Shown here: positions 15,990-23,939 of the stretch, piece by piece
Numbering within the stretch: position 1 is the first letter of the stretch
How the letters are laid out: each line of letters begins with the position of its first letter
Source: an uncultured Prevotellaceae bacterium
GTDB lineage: Bacteria; Bacteroidota; Bacteroidia; Bacteroidales; Muribaculaceae
Assembly (NCBI GenBank): GCA_900318255.1
Contig: ONJX01000004.1
Span: 1-64,000 of the forward strand
Direction: 5' to 3'
Length of the DNA stretch: 64,000 bases
Position numbers and translations under genes: made by a program
Notes under the pieces: generated by a model
Told to the model about the DNA's origin: nothing
Seen by the model: only the letters and a program-made list of their open reading frames with translations
Databases searched by the model: none

Positions 15990-17060
15990 ATGAATCGCAC
16001 ACAACAAATGGCACTCGAGGTGGCAAGACGCCAGTGGGGGCGGCTGTGCCAGGAGCATCCCTTGGAGCAACTGTTCTGGGAATGCACGCTGCGTTGCAAC
16101 CTCTCGTGCCGACATTGTGGTAGCGACTGTGCCAAGGACTTGAGCGCTACCGAGATGCCTCTCGAGCATTTCCTGCCAGTGCTCGACGAGATAGCACAGC
16201 ACCAAGATCCAGCCACTGTGATGGTGTCAACGGTGGGCGGCGAGCCGCTTGTGCGTGGCAACATTGTGGAGTGTGGCCGTGAGATAAAGCGGCGCGGCTT
16301 CCAGTGGGGACTGGTCACCAATGGCTACCTTCTCGACGAGAAGATGATGGATGCTCTTGCCCAGGCGGGCATCGACAGCATGGCCATTGACCTTGACGGC
16401 AATGCCGGCGACCACAACTGGTTGAGAAACAACCCTCACAGCTTTGACCGCGCCATGCGTGCCATCGAAGTGATGCGGCAGGTCGATGACCTGGAGTGGG
16501 ACGTGATAACGTGTGTCAACTCACGCAACATTAATCATCTCGACGAGACTAAGCAGTTGCTCATCGATGCTGGGGTCAAGTATTGGCGATGCTTCACCAT
16601 AGTGCCAATGGGCAGGGCGGCAGGAGCCGAGGAGCTGCAAATCACCGACGAGCAGTTCCGTGACCTGCTCAACTTCATCGTCAAGACGCGCTTGGAGGGC
16701 AAGATCGACCTCTCCTATGCCTGCGAGGGATTTCTCGGGGCTTACGAGGGCTTGGTGCGAGAATATATCTACTCTTGTGAAGCTGGTCTCACCGTGGCAA
16801 GCGTGCGTCACGATGGTGCCATCTCGGGATGCCTGAGCATACGCAGTGATTACAACCAGGGCAACATCTATCATGACAGCTTTTGGGACGTGTGGGCCAA
16901 TCGCTTCGAGAATTACCGCAACCGCGATTGGATGAGAACCGGAGTGTGTGCCGAGTGCGAGATGTTTCGCTACTGCCAGGGCAACGGCTTCCACCTGCGT
17001 GACGAGAATGGCAACTTGATGTTGTGCCACTACAATCGACTAAAGAATGTGAAACTCTAA
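15990..17060 (+). CDS. Radical SAM/SPASM enzyme, rSAM/lipoprotein-system type
   Basis: 356 residues from the ATG at 15990. The radical SAM cluster motif CxxxCxxC is C36, C40, C43 in CTLRCNLSCRHCGSDC; GGEPL follows (about 87-91). The C-terminal SPASM region binds extra iron-sulfur clusters through CEAG, CLS, CAECEMFRYC and CHYN. Overall it matches my memory of the Bacteroidota family called the rSAM/lipoprotein system, whose members sit beside small lipoproteins with an MYGxP motif. SPASM enzymes usually modify peptides. The next two genes encode exported proteins with MYGP motifs and are the obvious substrates. Cytoplasmic; the chemistry is unknown. Confidence 0.88.
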   Translation: MNRTQQMALEVARRQWGRLCQEHPLEQLFWECTLRCNLSCRHCGSDCAKDLSATEMPLEHFLPVLDEIAQHQDPATVMVSTVGGEPLVRGNIVECGREIKRRGFQWGLVTNGYLLDEKMMDALAQAGIDSMAIDLDGNAGDHNWLRNNPHSFDRAMRAIEVMRQVDDLEWDVITCVNSRNINHLDETKQLLIDAGVKYWRCFTIVPMGRAAGAEELQITDEQFRDLLNFIVKTRLEGKIDLSYACEGFLGAYEGLVREYIYSCEAGLTVASVRHDGAISGCLSIRSDYNQGNIYHDSFWDVWANRFENYRNRDWMRTGVCAECEMFRYCQGNGFHLRDENGNLMLCHYNRLKNVKL

Positions 17061-17081
17061 AAAAGAAACTGCATATATATT

Positions 17082-17657
17082 ATGAAAGACGACAACAAGA
17101 ACCGCCGCAAAATCGCCATTGGGGCAATGATAGCCGCCGGGGTGACTACAGGAGCCCTGGCAATGGGTGCCGGCAATGGCGCTAATGCTCCCGGGGCAGG
17201 GAGCTCAGCTGGTGCTCTCACCGCTGCCGACATGGTGATAATCGATGGCTGCGAGGTGACGGCTGCCGACATGGCGTTGGCCGACAAAAAGCACAGGGGC
17301 AGCAAGCCTAATGTCGAGATGAGAAAGACGATGTATGGTCCGCGACCAAAGATGTATGGTCCCAAGATCAATCCCAATAAAGACCCACGGTTTCAGGAAA
17401 GAGAAGATTCTATACGGGTGAACAGGCAAGTGGTGAATATCGTGTTTGAGCAATTGGAACTGGGTGATGCCATGATTGCTCTCGACGCGCGTTTTGTGGA
17501 AGAGCTGGGTGCCGACTCGCTTGACGTAGTTGAAATTATCATCGCAGTGGAAAAGGAGTTTAAAATAACAATCCCCGACGAAAAGCTAGAACAGCTAACC
17601 ACAACAGAAAAGCTGATAAGCTGTGTGCTCGAAGAGCTTAGGAAAAAACAAAATTGA
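17082..17657 (+). CDS. MYGP-motif protein fused to an acyl-carrier-protein domain (copy 1)
   Basis: 191 residues in three parts. N-terminus: charged residues, then a hydrophobic segment (IAIGAMIAAGVTTGALA, 11-27) that could be a signal peptide or anchor. Middle: LTAADMVIIDGCEVTAADM (46-64) and two MYGP motifs (84-87, 91-94) in a basic, Pro-rich stretch. C-terminus (about 115-190): a complete acyl carrier protein domain with the phosphopantetheine site DSLD (Ser146 in ELGADSLDVVEI). The hydrophobic segment is shared with the next gene, which has a lipobox Cys that this copy lacks. It starts 22 bases after the radical SAM gene and is the likely substrate of that enzyme. A carrier domain behind an export signal is very unusual. 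Confidence 0.75.
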   Translation: MKDDNKNRRKIAIGAMIAAGVTTGALAMGAGNGANAPGAGSSAGALTAADMVIIDGCEVTAADMALADKKHRGSKPNVEMRKTMYGPRPKMYGPKINPNKDPRFQEREDSIRVNRQVVNIVFEQLELGDAMIALDARFVEELGADSLDVVEIIIAVEKEFKITIPDEKLEQLTTTEKLISCVLEELRKKQN

Positions 17658-17669
17658 CATTAATGCATT

Positions 17670-18233
17670 ATGAATAAAGACAACAAAAACTGTCGCAAGG
17701 CGACTATTGGGGCCGTGATTGCTGCGGGAGTGACAACGGGAGCCATTGCGGCATGTGCCAGCAATGAGGCGAAGCCAGTGCAAAGTGAGAAACCCGAGGT
17801 GGAGCTCACGGCAGCCGACAAGGTGGTGGTTGATGGTCAGGAAATCGACTCGACCCAGATGCTGCCGGTTGACACTGGCCGCCGAGGCATGGTGAAACCG
17901 ATGTATGGCGTGCGTCAGCGTCCCATCAACCTGATGTATGGCCCACGGCCGAGGCCGCGCCCAGGGATGAATACCCCCGACAGTGTTAACAGCGTCGCCG
18001 CCATTGAACGTGGCGTGATGGAGGTGGTGTCAACCACTCTGGGCATAGAACCGATGAATGTGCAGGTGTCGTCGAGGCTTGCCGAAGATTTCAAAATCAC
18101 CAGCGGGCAACGTGAACGGCTCAAGCAGGCACTTGAGGTGAGGTATGGCATCAAGATTTATGACGAGACCTTCGACGCCATGCGCACTGTGGGCGACTTG
18201 GTAAATTGCGTCTGTGTGATGGTGCGCAATTGA
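17670..18233 (+). CDS. MYGP-motif lipoprotein with a degenerate ACP-like domain (copy 2)
   Basis: 187 residues, a paralogue of the preceding gene, starting 12 bases after its stop. The signal region (TIGAVIAAGVTTGAIAAC) ends in a proper lipobox, so Cys29 should be lipidated. LTAADKVVVDGQEID repeats the first copy almost exactly; the MYG motifs are MYGV (78-81) and MYGP (89-92) in an Arg/Pro-rich stretch. The C-terminal domain keeps the length and helix pattern of an ACP, and Ser145 aligns with the carrier serine of copy 1, but the DSL motif has become TSG, so phosphopantetheine attachment is doubtful. It may be a lipid-anchored partner of copy 1. Confidence 0.72.
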   Translation: MNKDNKNCRKATIGAVIAAGVTTGAIAACASNEAKPVQSEKPEVELTAADKVVVDGQEIDSTQMLPVDTGRRGMVKPMYGVRQRPINLMYGPRPRPRPGMNTPDSVNSVAAIERGVMEVVSTTLGIEPMNVQVSSRLAEDFKITSGQRERLKQALEVRYGIKIYDETFDAMRTVGDLVNCVCVMVRN

Positions 18234-18320
18234 GCAATGCCTGCCCCCACGCGACGCCGCTCAAACAATTTTAGCAGCGATATTACGTTATAATATATTA
18301 TAATGTATATAGGGAATATT

Positions 18321-19670
18321 ATGAGAATTGCTAAATATCTTTTTGTGCCCTTGATGATGACCCTTGCCGTGACAACTGCTAGGGCGCAGGTGGAATTTGA
18401 GGGAAACTCTAAACGTGTGTATGTAGAGGGACAGTCTTCCACCACTGGCAGCATGGCAGTTTATGTGCTCTACTCGGCGCAAGGCGTGTCGATGAATTAC
18501 ACTGCCAGCACCGACCCCTACAATGTTAGTTGGCAGGAAATTGCCATCAATGATATTGGAGAGAGGATATACAACGACATTGATGTTGTGCACAATGGCA
18601 ATGTCACCACTCTGCCGCAGGTGGTGGCCGATCGCGGCTACATCATCAAGGAAGGCGACTCCATGACAACCTACGTGTGGGTCATAGACTACAGTAAATA
18701 CCGTCTGCACATAAGTAGTGCATCTGTTGACCAGCAGCAGAGCGATTGCGGAACGGCAATCCTGCACGTGGAGGGAACGGGACCAGAAATAAGATATGAC
18801 GGCACAAAGACTCTTGACCGAGAGATTAAGGTGACCTACAAAACCCTAGCATGGAATAGCGAGAACAGCCGATGGGACGAGCAAGACGTGGTGGAGACCG
18901 AAAAGTCCCTGAAGAATACCATTGCTGTGCCAGCACCTTATTGGGACACAAAATTCACCGTGAGCGGAGACAAGTTTCTTGAGTTCTGGGGCGAGACGGA
19001 GAGCAAGACTACCGACACTTACCATACTAAGGCAATAAGTGTTGAGACCACTGCCGTCCAGGAAGAGCGTGACATCGACAATGAGCAGAAAACATCGGGC
19101 TCGGCGCTTGGCGGCTCGGCCCCAGTAAAGATTACATTCACGGCCCATTGCACCGACGCGGTGGCGTTCAAGCAATGGCAGGTGAGCGATAACGCCGACT
19201 TCAACTACATCTTGATGGACTTTGCTCAGGATGAGGTCGAATACACCTTTGAGGAAGCGGGAACAACCTACTGGCGTTTCTATTATGCCAATAGCGACGG
19301 CTCTTGCGAGGACTATAGCGAGACCTACACGGTGAACATAGGCGAGAGCGACCTCGTGTGTCCTAACATCTTCTCGCCAGGTACCACTCCAGAAGTCAAC
19401 GACGTGTGGAAAGTCTCCTACAAGTCGATTGTCGATTTCCATTGCTGGATCTACAACCGCTGGGGCGTACTCATCAAGGAGTTTACCGACCCCTCCGACG
19501 GCTGGGACGGCACCTATCGCGGCAAGCTGGTGAGCGCGGGAGTGTATTTCTATGTCATTAGGGCTACTGGCAGCGATGGCAAGAAATACAAGCTCAGTGG
19601 CGACATCAACATCTTGCGCTACGAGCGTCGCGACTCTGGCGGAGGAACAATGGACGAGCCAGTAGAGTGA
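18321..19670 (+). CDS. Secreted protein with type IX secretion (type B, gliding-motility) C-terminal domain
   Basis: 449 residues. Start at 18321 gives the signal peptide MRIAKYLFVPLMMTLAVTTA; the ATG at 18303 would add six residues. The body (about 25-340) holds beta-sandwich-like repeats with VTYK and TFTAHC segments. The last 90 residues are a type B T9SS sorting domain: CPNIFSPGTTPEVNDVWKV, then WIYNRWGVLIKEFT, DGWDGTYRGKLVSAGVYFYV and LSGDINILR. This directs the protein through the PorSS/T9SS channel to the cell surface or medium. No PorP/SprF gene is adjacent. It follows the MYGP genes after an 87-base gap and may or may not belong to the same transcript. Confidence 0.82.
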   Translation: MRIAKYLFVPLMMTLAVTTARAQVEFEGNSKRVYVEGQSSTTGSMAVYVLYSAQGVSMNYTASTDPYNVSWQEIAINDIGERIYNDIDVVHNGNVTTLPQVVADRGYIIKEGDSMTTYVWVIDYSKYRLHISSASVDQQQSDCGTAILHVEGTGPEIRYDGTKTLDREIKVTYKTLAWNSENSRWDEQDVVETEKSLKNTIAVPAPYWDTKFTVSGDKFLEFWGETESKTTDTYHTKAISVETTAVQEERDIDNEQKTSGSALGGSAPVKITFTAHCTDAVAFKQWQVSDNADFNYILMDFAQDEVEYTFEEAGTTYWRFYYANSDGSCEDYSETYTVNIGESDLVCPNIFSPGTTPEVNDVWKVSYKSIVDFHCWIYNRWGVLIKEFTDPSDGWDGTYRGKLVSAGVYFYVIRATGSDGKKYKLSGDINILRYERRDSGGGTMDEPVE

Positions 19671-19764
19671 TGTGGAGCTTCACATAGTGATTATGCACAA
19701 GAGCGTTATGGGCTAATGCCGGCAGCGGCACAACACGCCACCAACGCCTAGGCTCGTTTTCTTG

Positions 19765-20036
19765 CCTCTTGTCCTCTCGTCCTCTTGTCCTCTTGTCCTC
19801 TCGTCCTCTCGTCCTCTCGTCCTCTCGTCCTCTTGTCCTCTTGTCCTCTTGTCCTCTCGTCCTCTCGTCCTCTCGTCCTCTCGTCCTCTCGTCCTCTTGT
19901 CCTCTCGTCCTCTTGTCCTCTTGTCCTCTTGTCCTCTCGTCCTCTTGTCCTCTTGTCCTCTTGTCCTCTCGTCCTCTTGTCCTCTTGTCCTCTCGTCCTC
20001 TCGTCCTCTTGTCCTCTTGTCCTCTCGTCCTCTTGT
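19765..20036 (+). repeat. Tandem 8-bp array (TCCTCTTG / TCCTCTCG), about 34 units
   Basis: About 272 bases built only from these two octamers in irregular order, in a 416-base spacer. The array ends 50 bases before the lytic transglycosylase ATG. All three plus-strand frames stay open and would encode SSRPLVLL/SSCPLVLL repeats; they are a by-product of the repeat. The first part of the spacer (19671-19764) shows nothing recognisable apart from a possible short hairpin; after the array is an AT-rich leader. Confidence 0.95.
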
Positions 20037-20086
20037 TAACTATAAATAAAAAATAATCTTATCACTTAGTTCGCTTAAAAAATAGT

Positions 20087-21022
20087 ATGAAATATCTCAA
20101 CATCCTTTTAGTGACAATAGTTGCGTGTGCAACAGTGTTTTCTGCTCAGGCACGGCCTGAGGGAGAGTTTATGGAGGTCGCGGTGCCCGAGATCCCCGAG
20201 TCAATAACCTTTTGCGGCGACCATGTGAGTTTCGACCGCATCGACATGGCCGAGCGTCTCGACCGTGAGATGACCTCGGTGATTTATGGCCAAACCATGA
20301 CATCGCTCATCATAAAGCGCGCCAATCGCTACTTCCCGCGACTTGTTGAGATACTGAAAGAGAACAACATGCCCGAAGACCTGATTTACCTCGCCGTGGC
20401 CGAGAGTTCGCTCGACATCAACGCCCTCTCGCCAGCTAAGGCGGCTGGAATATGGCAGTTTATGGCGGCAACGGGCAGGCAGTATGGCCTGGAGGTCAAC
20501 GACGATGTGGATGAGCGCTACGACCCCGAGAAGGAGACTGTGGCAGCTTGCCGCTACTTGCGCGATGCCTATTCAAAATATCACAACTGGGCTACCGTGT
20601 GCGCCAGCTACAATGCCGGCACGGGGCGCATATCATCGGAGCTGTCGTCGCAGCAGGTGAACAACTCATTTGACCTGCGACTGGTGAGCGAGACCTCGCG
20701 CTATGTGTTCCGCATTATCGCCTACAAGCTCTTCCTTGAGAACCCCAAGAAATATGGCTACCGCATAGGCCGCCACCAGCTCTATCAGCCTATCGATTGC
20801 GAGGTGATAGAGGTGAGTTGCCCCGTTGGCAACTGGGTGACGTGGGCCAAGGAGCATGGCATCACCTACATGCAGCTGCGTGACGCAAACCCCTGGATTA
20901 GAAGCAACAAGCTGCCTAATGCCTCAGGGAAGGTTTACAAGGTGAAAGTGCCTAAGCAAGACTCGCTCTATCGTAGCAAGGCAGGTAACAAAGTGTATAA
21001 CAGAAATTGGGTGGTAGATTGA
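20087..21022 (+). CDS. Lytic murein transglycosylase (SLT family, MltD-like)
   Basis: 311 residues: signal peptide (MKYLNILLVTIVACATVFSA), a helical lead-in with RYFPRLVEILKENNMPEDLI, then the SLT catalytic domain from about 95 to 205. The catalytic Glu is E106 in AVAESSLD; SPAKAAGIWQFMAATGRQYG and ASYNAGTGRI are the other SLT blocks. The C-terminal part (about 250-305, VTWAKEHGITYMQLRDANPW) looks like a single LysM-type unit. It cleaves peptidoglycan glycan strands in the periplasm, leaving anhydro-muramyl ends. uvrA starts a few bases downstream, probably on the same transcript. Confidence 0.9.
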   Translation: MKYLNILLVTIVACATVFSAQARPEGEFMEVAVPEIPESITFCGDHVSFDRIDMAERLDREMTSVIYGQTMTSLIIKRANRYFPRLVEILKENNMPEDLIYLAVAESSLDINALSPAKAAGIWQFMAATGRQYGLEVNDDVDERYDPEKETVAACRYLRDAYSKYHNWATVCASYNAGTGRISSELSSQQVNNSFDLRLVSETSRYVFRIIAYKLFLENPKKYGYRIGRHQLYQPIDCEVIEVSCPVGNWVTWAKEHGITYMQLRDANPWIRSNKLPNASGKVYKVKVPKQDSLYRSKAGNKVYNRNWVVD

Positions 21023-21047
21023 TTGAATGATTCTTGACGGTAATGAA

Positions 21048-23858
21048 ATGGATGCTCTGCAGGTGCAGGGCGCAAGGGTTCATAACCTAAAAAACATAGA
21101 TGTGGAGTTGCCGCACTACAGGCTCAGTGTGGTCACTGGGCTTAGTGGTAGCGGCAAGTCGTCGCTGGCGTTCGACACCATTTTTGCCGAGGGGCAGCGG
21201 CGTTATCTTGAGACGTTCTCGTCCTACGCCCGCAACATGCTAGGGGTGCTCGAGCGGCCCGATGTAGATAAAATATCGGGGCTCTCGCCAGTGATCTCGA
21301 TAGGGCAGAAGACCACCAACAAGAACCCGCGTTCCACAGTGGGCACCACCACCGAGGTCTATGACTACCTGCGACTGCTCTTTGCCCGGGCCAGCGATGC
21401 CTTTAGCTACCTCTCGGGCGAGAAGATGGTGAAATACTCGCTCGACAAGATTCTGAGTCTCATCCTGGAGCGATATGACGGCAAGAAGATTTACCTCCTG
21501 GCGCCACTGGTGAAGAACCGCAAGGGGCATTACAAGGATCTCTTTGAGCAGCTGCGCAAGAAGGGATACCTGCATGTGAGGGTCGATGGCGAGATGCGCG
21601 AGATAACCTTCGGCATGAAGCTCGACCGCTACCGCAACCACGACGTGGAGCTGGTGGTGGATCGCCTCAAGGTGGCACGCAAGGACGAGGCGCGCCTGCG
21701 CGAGACCATCAACACTTGCTTCAAGCAGGGCGATGGCCAGCTCATGGTGATGGATGCTCAGGACGACACATTAGAGCATTACAGCCGTTCGCTCATGGAT
21801 CCTGCCACGGGACTGTCTTATGCAGAGCCGGCGCCCCACAGCTTCTCGTTCAACTCGCCACAGGGGGCGTGCCCCAAGTGCAAGGGACTGGGATATGTCA
21901 ACATCATCGATAAGGACAAAATCATGCCCGACCCCTCTCTCTCGATTCGTGACGGAGGCATCACCACCCTGGGAAAATACAAGAATTCACTGATCTTTTG
22001 GCAGATTCAAGCCATTTGCGAGAAATATGGCGCGTCGCTCGACACGCCGCTCAACCTCTTGCCCGACGAGGCCATCGACGACATCCTCAACGGCACCGAC
22101 GAGCGTCTCAATATCAAGAACGAGACGATGAGCGTGAGCAACTATTTCCTGTCATACGAGGGACTGGTGAAATATATCGAGATGCAGCAGAGCGAGAATG
22201 CCACCTCTAAGGCGCAGAAGTGGGCGGGGCAGTTCTTCTCGCGCGCGGTGTGCCCAGAGTGCCACGGCGACCGCCTGAACAAGGTGGCGCTCCACTTCAA
22301 GCTCGGCGGCAAGAATATCGCTGAGCTGGCGCGCATGGACATTGCACAGCTGCGCGAGTGGATGCTCGACCTGAAAAACCACATCTCGGAGCGGCAGTGG
22401 GCGATTGCCGAGGAGGTGGTGAAGGAAATCAACAGCCGCCTCTCGTTCATGCTCGACGTGGGGCTCGACTATGTGTCGCTCAACCGTGCCAGCGCCACGC
22501 TCTCAGGTGGCGAGAGTCAGCGCATCAGGCTTGCCACGCAGATTGGCTCGCAGCTGGTGAATGTGCTCTACATCCTCGACGAGCCGAGTATCGGTCTGCA
22601 TCAGCGAGACAACCAGCGACTCATCAACTCGCTCAAGCGATTGCGCGACGAGGGCAACACCATCCTCGTGGTGGAGCACGACCGCGACATGATGCTCGAG
22701 GCCGACTATGTGGTCGATATTGGTCCCAAAGCGGGTAGGCGAGGTGGCAATGTGGTGTTTGCCGGCACTCCCGAGCAACTCCTCAAGGCCGACACCATCA
22801 CGGCTCGCTACCTCAATGGCAAGGAGCAAATCGCCATTCCTGCTGAGCGCCGTGCCGGCAACGGCAAGGCAATAACGCTGCATGGCTGCCGGGGCAACAA
22901 CCTCAAGAATGTGGATGTCACAATCCCGCTGGGCGTGCTGGTGTGCGTCACCGGCGTGAGTGGCAGCGGCAAGTCGTCGCTCATCAACGCCACGCTACAG
23001 CCCATCCTTAGCCAGAAGTTCTATCGCTCACTCACCGAGCCGCTGCCTTACGACAGTGTGGAAGGCTTGGAGAACATTGACAAGGTGGTGACCGTCGATC
23101 AGTCGCCGCTGGGACGCACGCCGCGCTCCAATGCCGTGACCTATACCAATATCTTCACTGACATACGCAACCTCTTCGTCAACCTGCCCGAGGCCAAGAT
23201 TCGTGGCTACAAGCCGGGACGCTTCTCGTTCAACACCAGTGGCGGACGCTGCGAGGTGTGCAAGGGCAACGGCTACAAGACGGTGGAGATGAACTTCCTG
23301 CCCGACGTGCTCGTGCCATGCGAGGCATGTGGCGGCAAGCGCTACAACCGCGAGACCCTTGAGGTGCGATTCAAGGGCAAGTCGATTGCCGACGTGCTCG
23401 ACATGACCATCAACCAGGCGGTGGAGTTCTTTGAGGCGGTGCCGAGCATCCTGCACAAGATAAAGGTGCTGCAAGATGTGGGACTGGGCTACATCAAGCT
23501 CGGGCAGCCCTCGAGCACCCTCTCGGGAGGAGAGAGCCAGCGCGTGAAACTTGCTGCCGAACTCTCGAAGAAAGACACCGGCAAGACTCTCTACATCCTC
23601 GATGAGCCAACCACGGGCCTCCACTTCGAGGACATCAAAATTCTGCTCGGTGTGCTCAATCGCCTTGTGGCAAAGGGCAACACTGTCATCGTCATCGAGC
23701 ACAACATGGACGTGATAAAAAGTGCCGACTACATCATCGACCTCGGTCCCGATGGTGGGCGCAATGGGGGAGAAGTGGTGGCCGCCGGCACTCCCGAGCA
23801 GGTGGCGCAGAGCGCTAATTCCATAACTGCAAAATACCTGAAAGATGAATTGAAATAA
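21048..23858 (+). CDS. uvrA: UvrABC excision nuclease subunit A
   Basis: 936 residues. UvrA scans DNA for bulky lesions and loads UvrB in nucleotide excision repair. Two ABC ATPase modules are visible: Walker A GLSGSGKSSLAFDT near the start and GVSGSGKSSLINAT at about 635; signatures LSGGESQRIRLA and LSGGESQRVKLA; Walker B YILDEPSIGLHQRD and YILDEPTTGLHFED. Zinc fingers: CPKCKGLGY paired with CPECHGDR, and CEVCKGNGYK with CEACGGKRY. The start MDALQVQGARVHNLKN fits the family better than the ATG 21 bases earlier (21027). It sits right after the transglycosylase gene. Confidence 0.96.
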   Translation: MDALQVQGARVHNLKNIDVELPHYRLSVVTGLSGSGKSSLAFDTIFAEGQRRYLETFSSYARNMLGVLERPDVDKISGLSPVISIGQKTTNKNPRSTVGTTTEVYDYLRLLFARASDAFSYLSGEKMVKYSLDKILSLILERYDGKKIYLLAPLVKNRKGHYKDLFEQLRKKGYLHVRVDGEMREITFGMKLDRYRNHDVELVVDRLKVARKDEARLRETINTCFKQGDGQLMVMDAQDDTLEHYSRSLMDPATGLSYAEPAPHSFSFNSPQGACPKCKGLGYVNIIDKDKIMPDPSLSIRDGGITTLGKYKNSLIFWQIQAICEKYGASLDTPLNLLPDEAIDDILNGTDERLNIKNETMSVSNYFLSYEGLVKYIEMQQSENATSKAQKWAGQFFSRAVCPECHGDRLNKVALHFKLGGKNIAELARMDIAQLREWMLDLKNHISERQWAIAEEVVKEINSRLSFMLDVGLDYVSLNRASATLSGGESQRIRLATQIGSQLVNVLYILDEPSIGLHQRDNQRLINSLKRLRDEGNTILVVEHDRDMMLEADYVVDIGPKAGRRGGNVVFAGTPEQLLKADTITARYLNGKEQIAIPAERRAGNGKAITLHGCRGNNLKNVDVTIPLGVLVCVTGVSGSGKSSLINATLQPILSQKFYRSLTEPLPYDSVEGLENIDKVVTVDQSPLGRTPRSNAVTYTNIFTDIRNLFVNLPEAKIRGYKPGRFSFNTSGGRCEVCKGNGYKTVEMNFLPDVLVPCEACGGKRYNRETLEVRFKGKSIADVLDMTINQAVEFFEAVPSILHKIKVLQDVGLGYIKLGQPSSTLSGGESQRVKLAAELSKKDTGKTLYILDEPTTGLHFEDIKILLGVLNRLVAKGNTVIVIEHNMDVIKSADYIIDLGPDGGRNGGEVVAAGTPEQVAQSANSITAKYLKDELK

Positions 23859-23890
23859 CCTAGTGCGCATAGTCTGGCAATCTAGATTTG

Positions 23891-23939
23891 CCCTGGTTTT
23901 GTTTAAGATTTTTAAAGCAAAAACCAGGGTAAGTTTGTT
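23891..23939 (+). terminator. Probable terminator after uvrA
   Basis: CCCTGGTTTT (23891-23900) and AAAACCAGGG (23920-23929) form a 10-bp stem 32 bases after the uvrA stop. The T tract that follows is weak (TAAGTTTGTTTC), so efficiency is uncertain. Confidence 0.55.

Noticed and set aside
19765..20036. CRISPR array
   Set aside because: Unit is 8 bp with no unique spacers, and no cas genes are near.
19762..20056. Three overlapping plus-strand frames through the octamer array
   Set aside because: They encode only SSRPLVLL/SSCPLVLL repeats and stay open in all frames because the 8-bp unit lacks stop codons. No gene features.
23028..23870. 280-codon minus-strand frame opposite uvrA, and similar long antisense frames at 26962-27822 and 57355-58059
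   Set aside because: All are antisense to certain genes and have no recognisable domain or signal.
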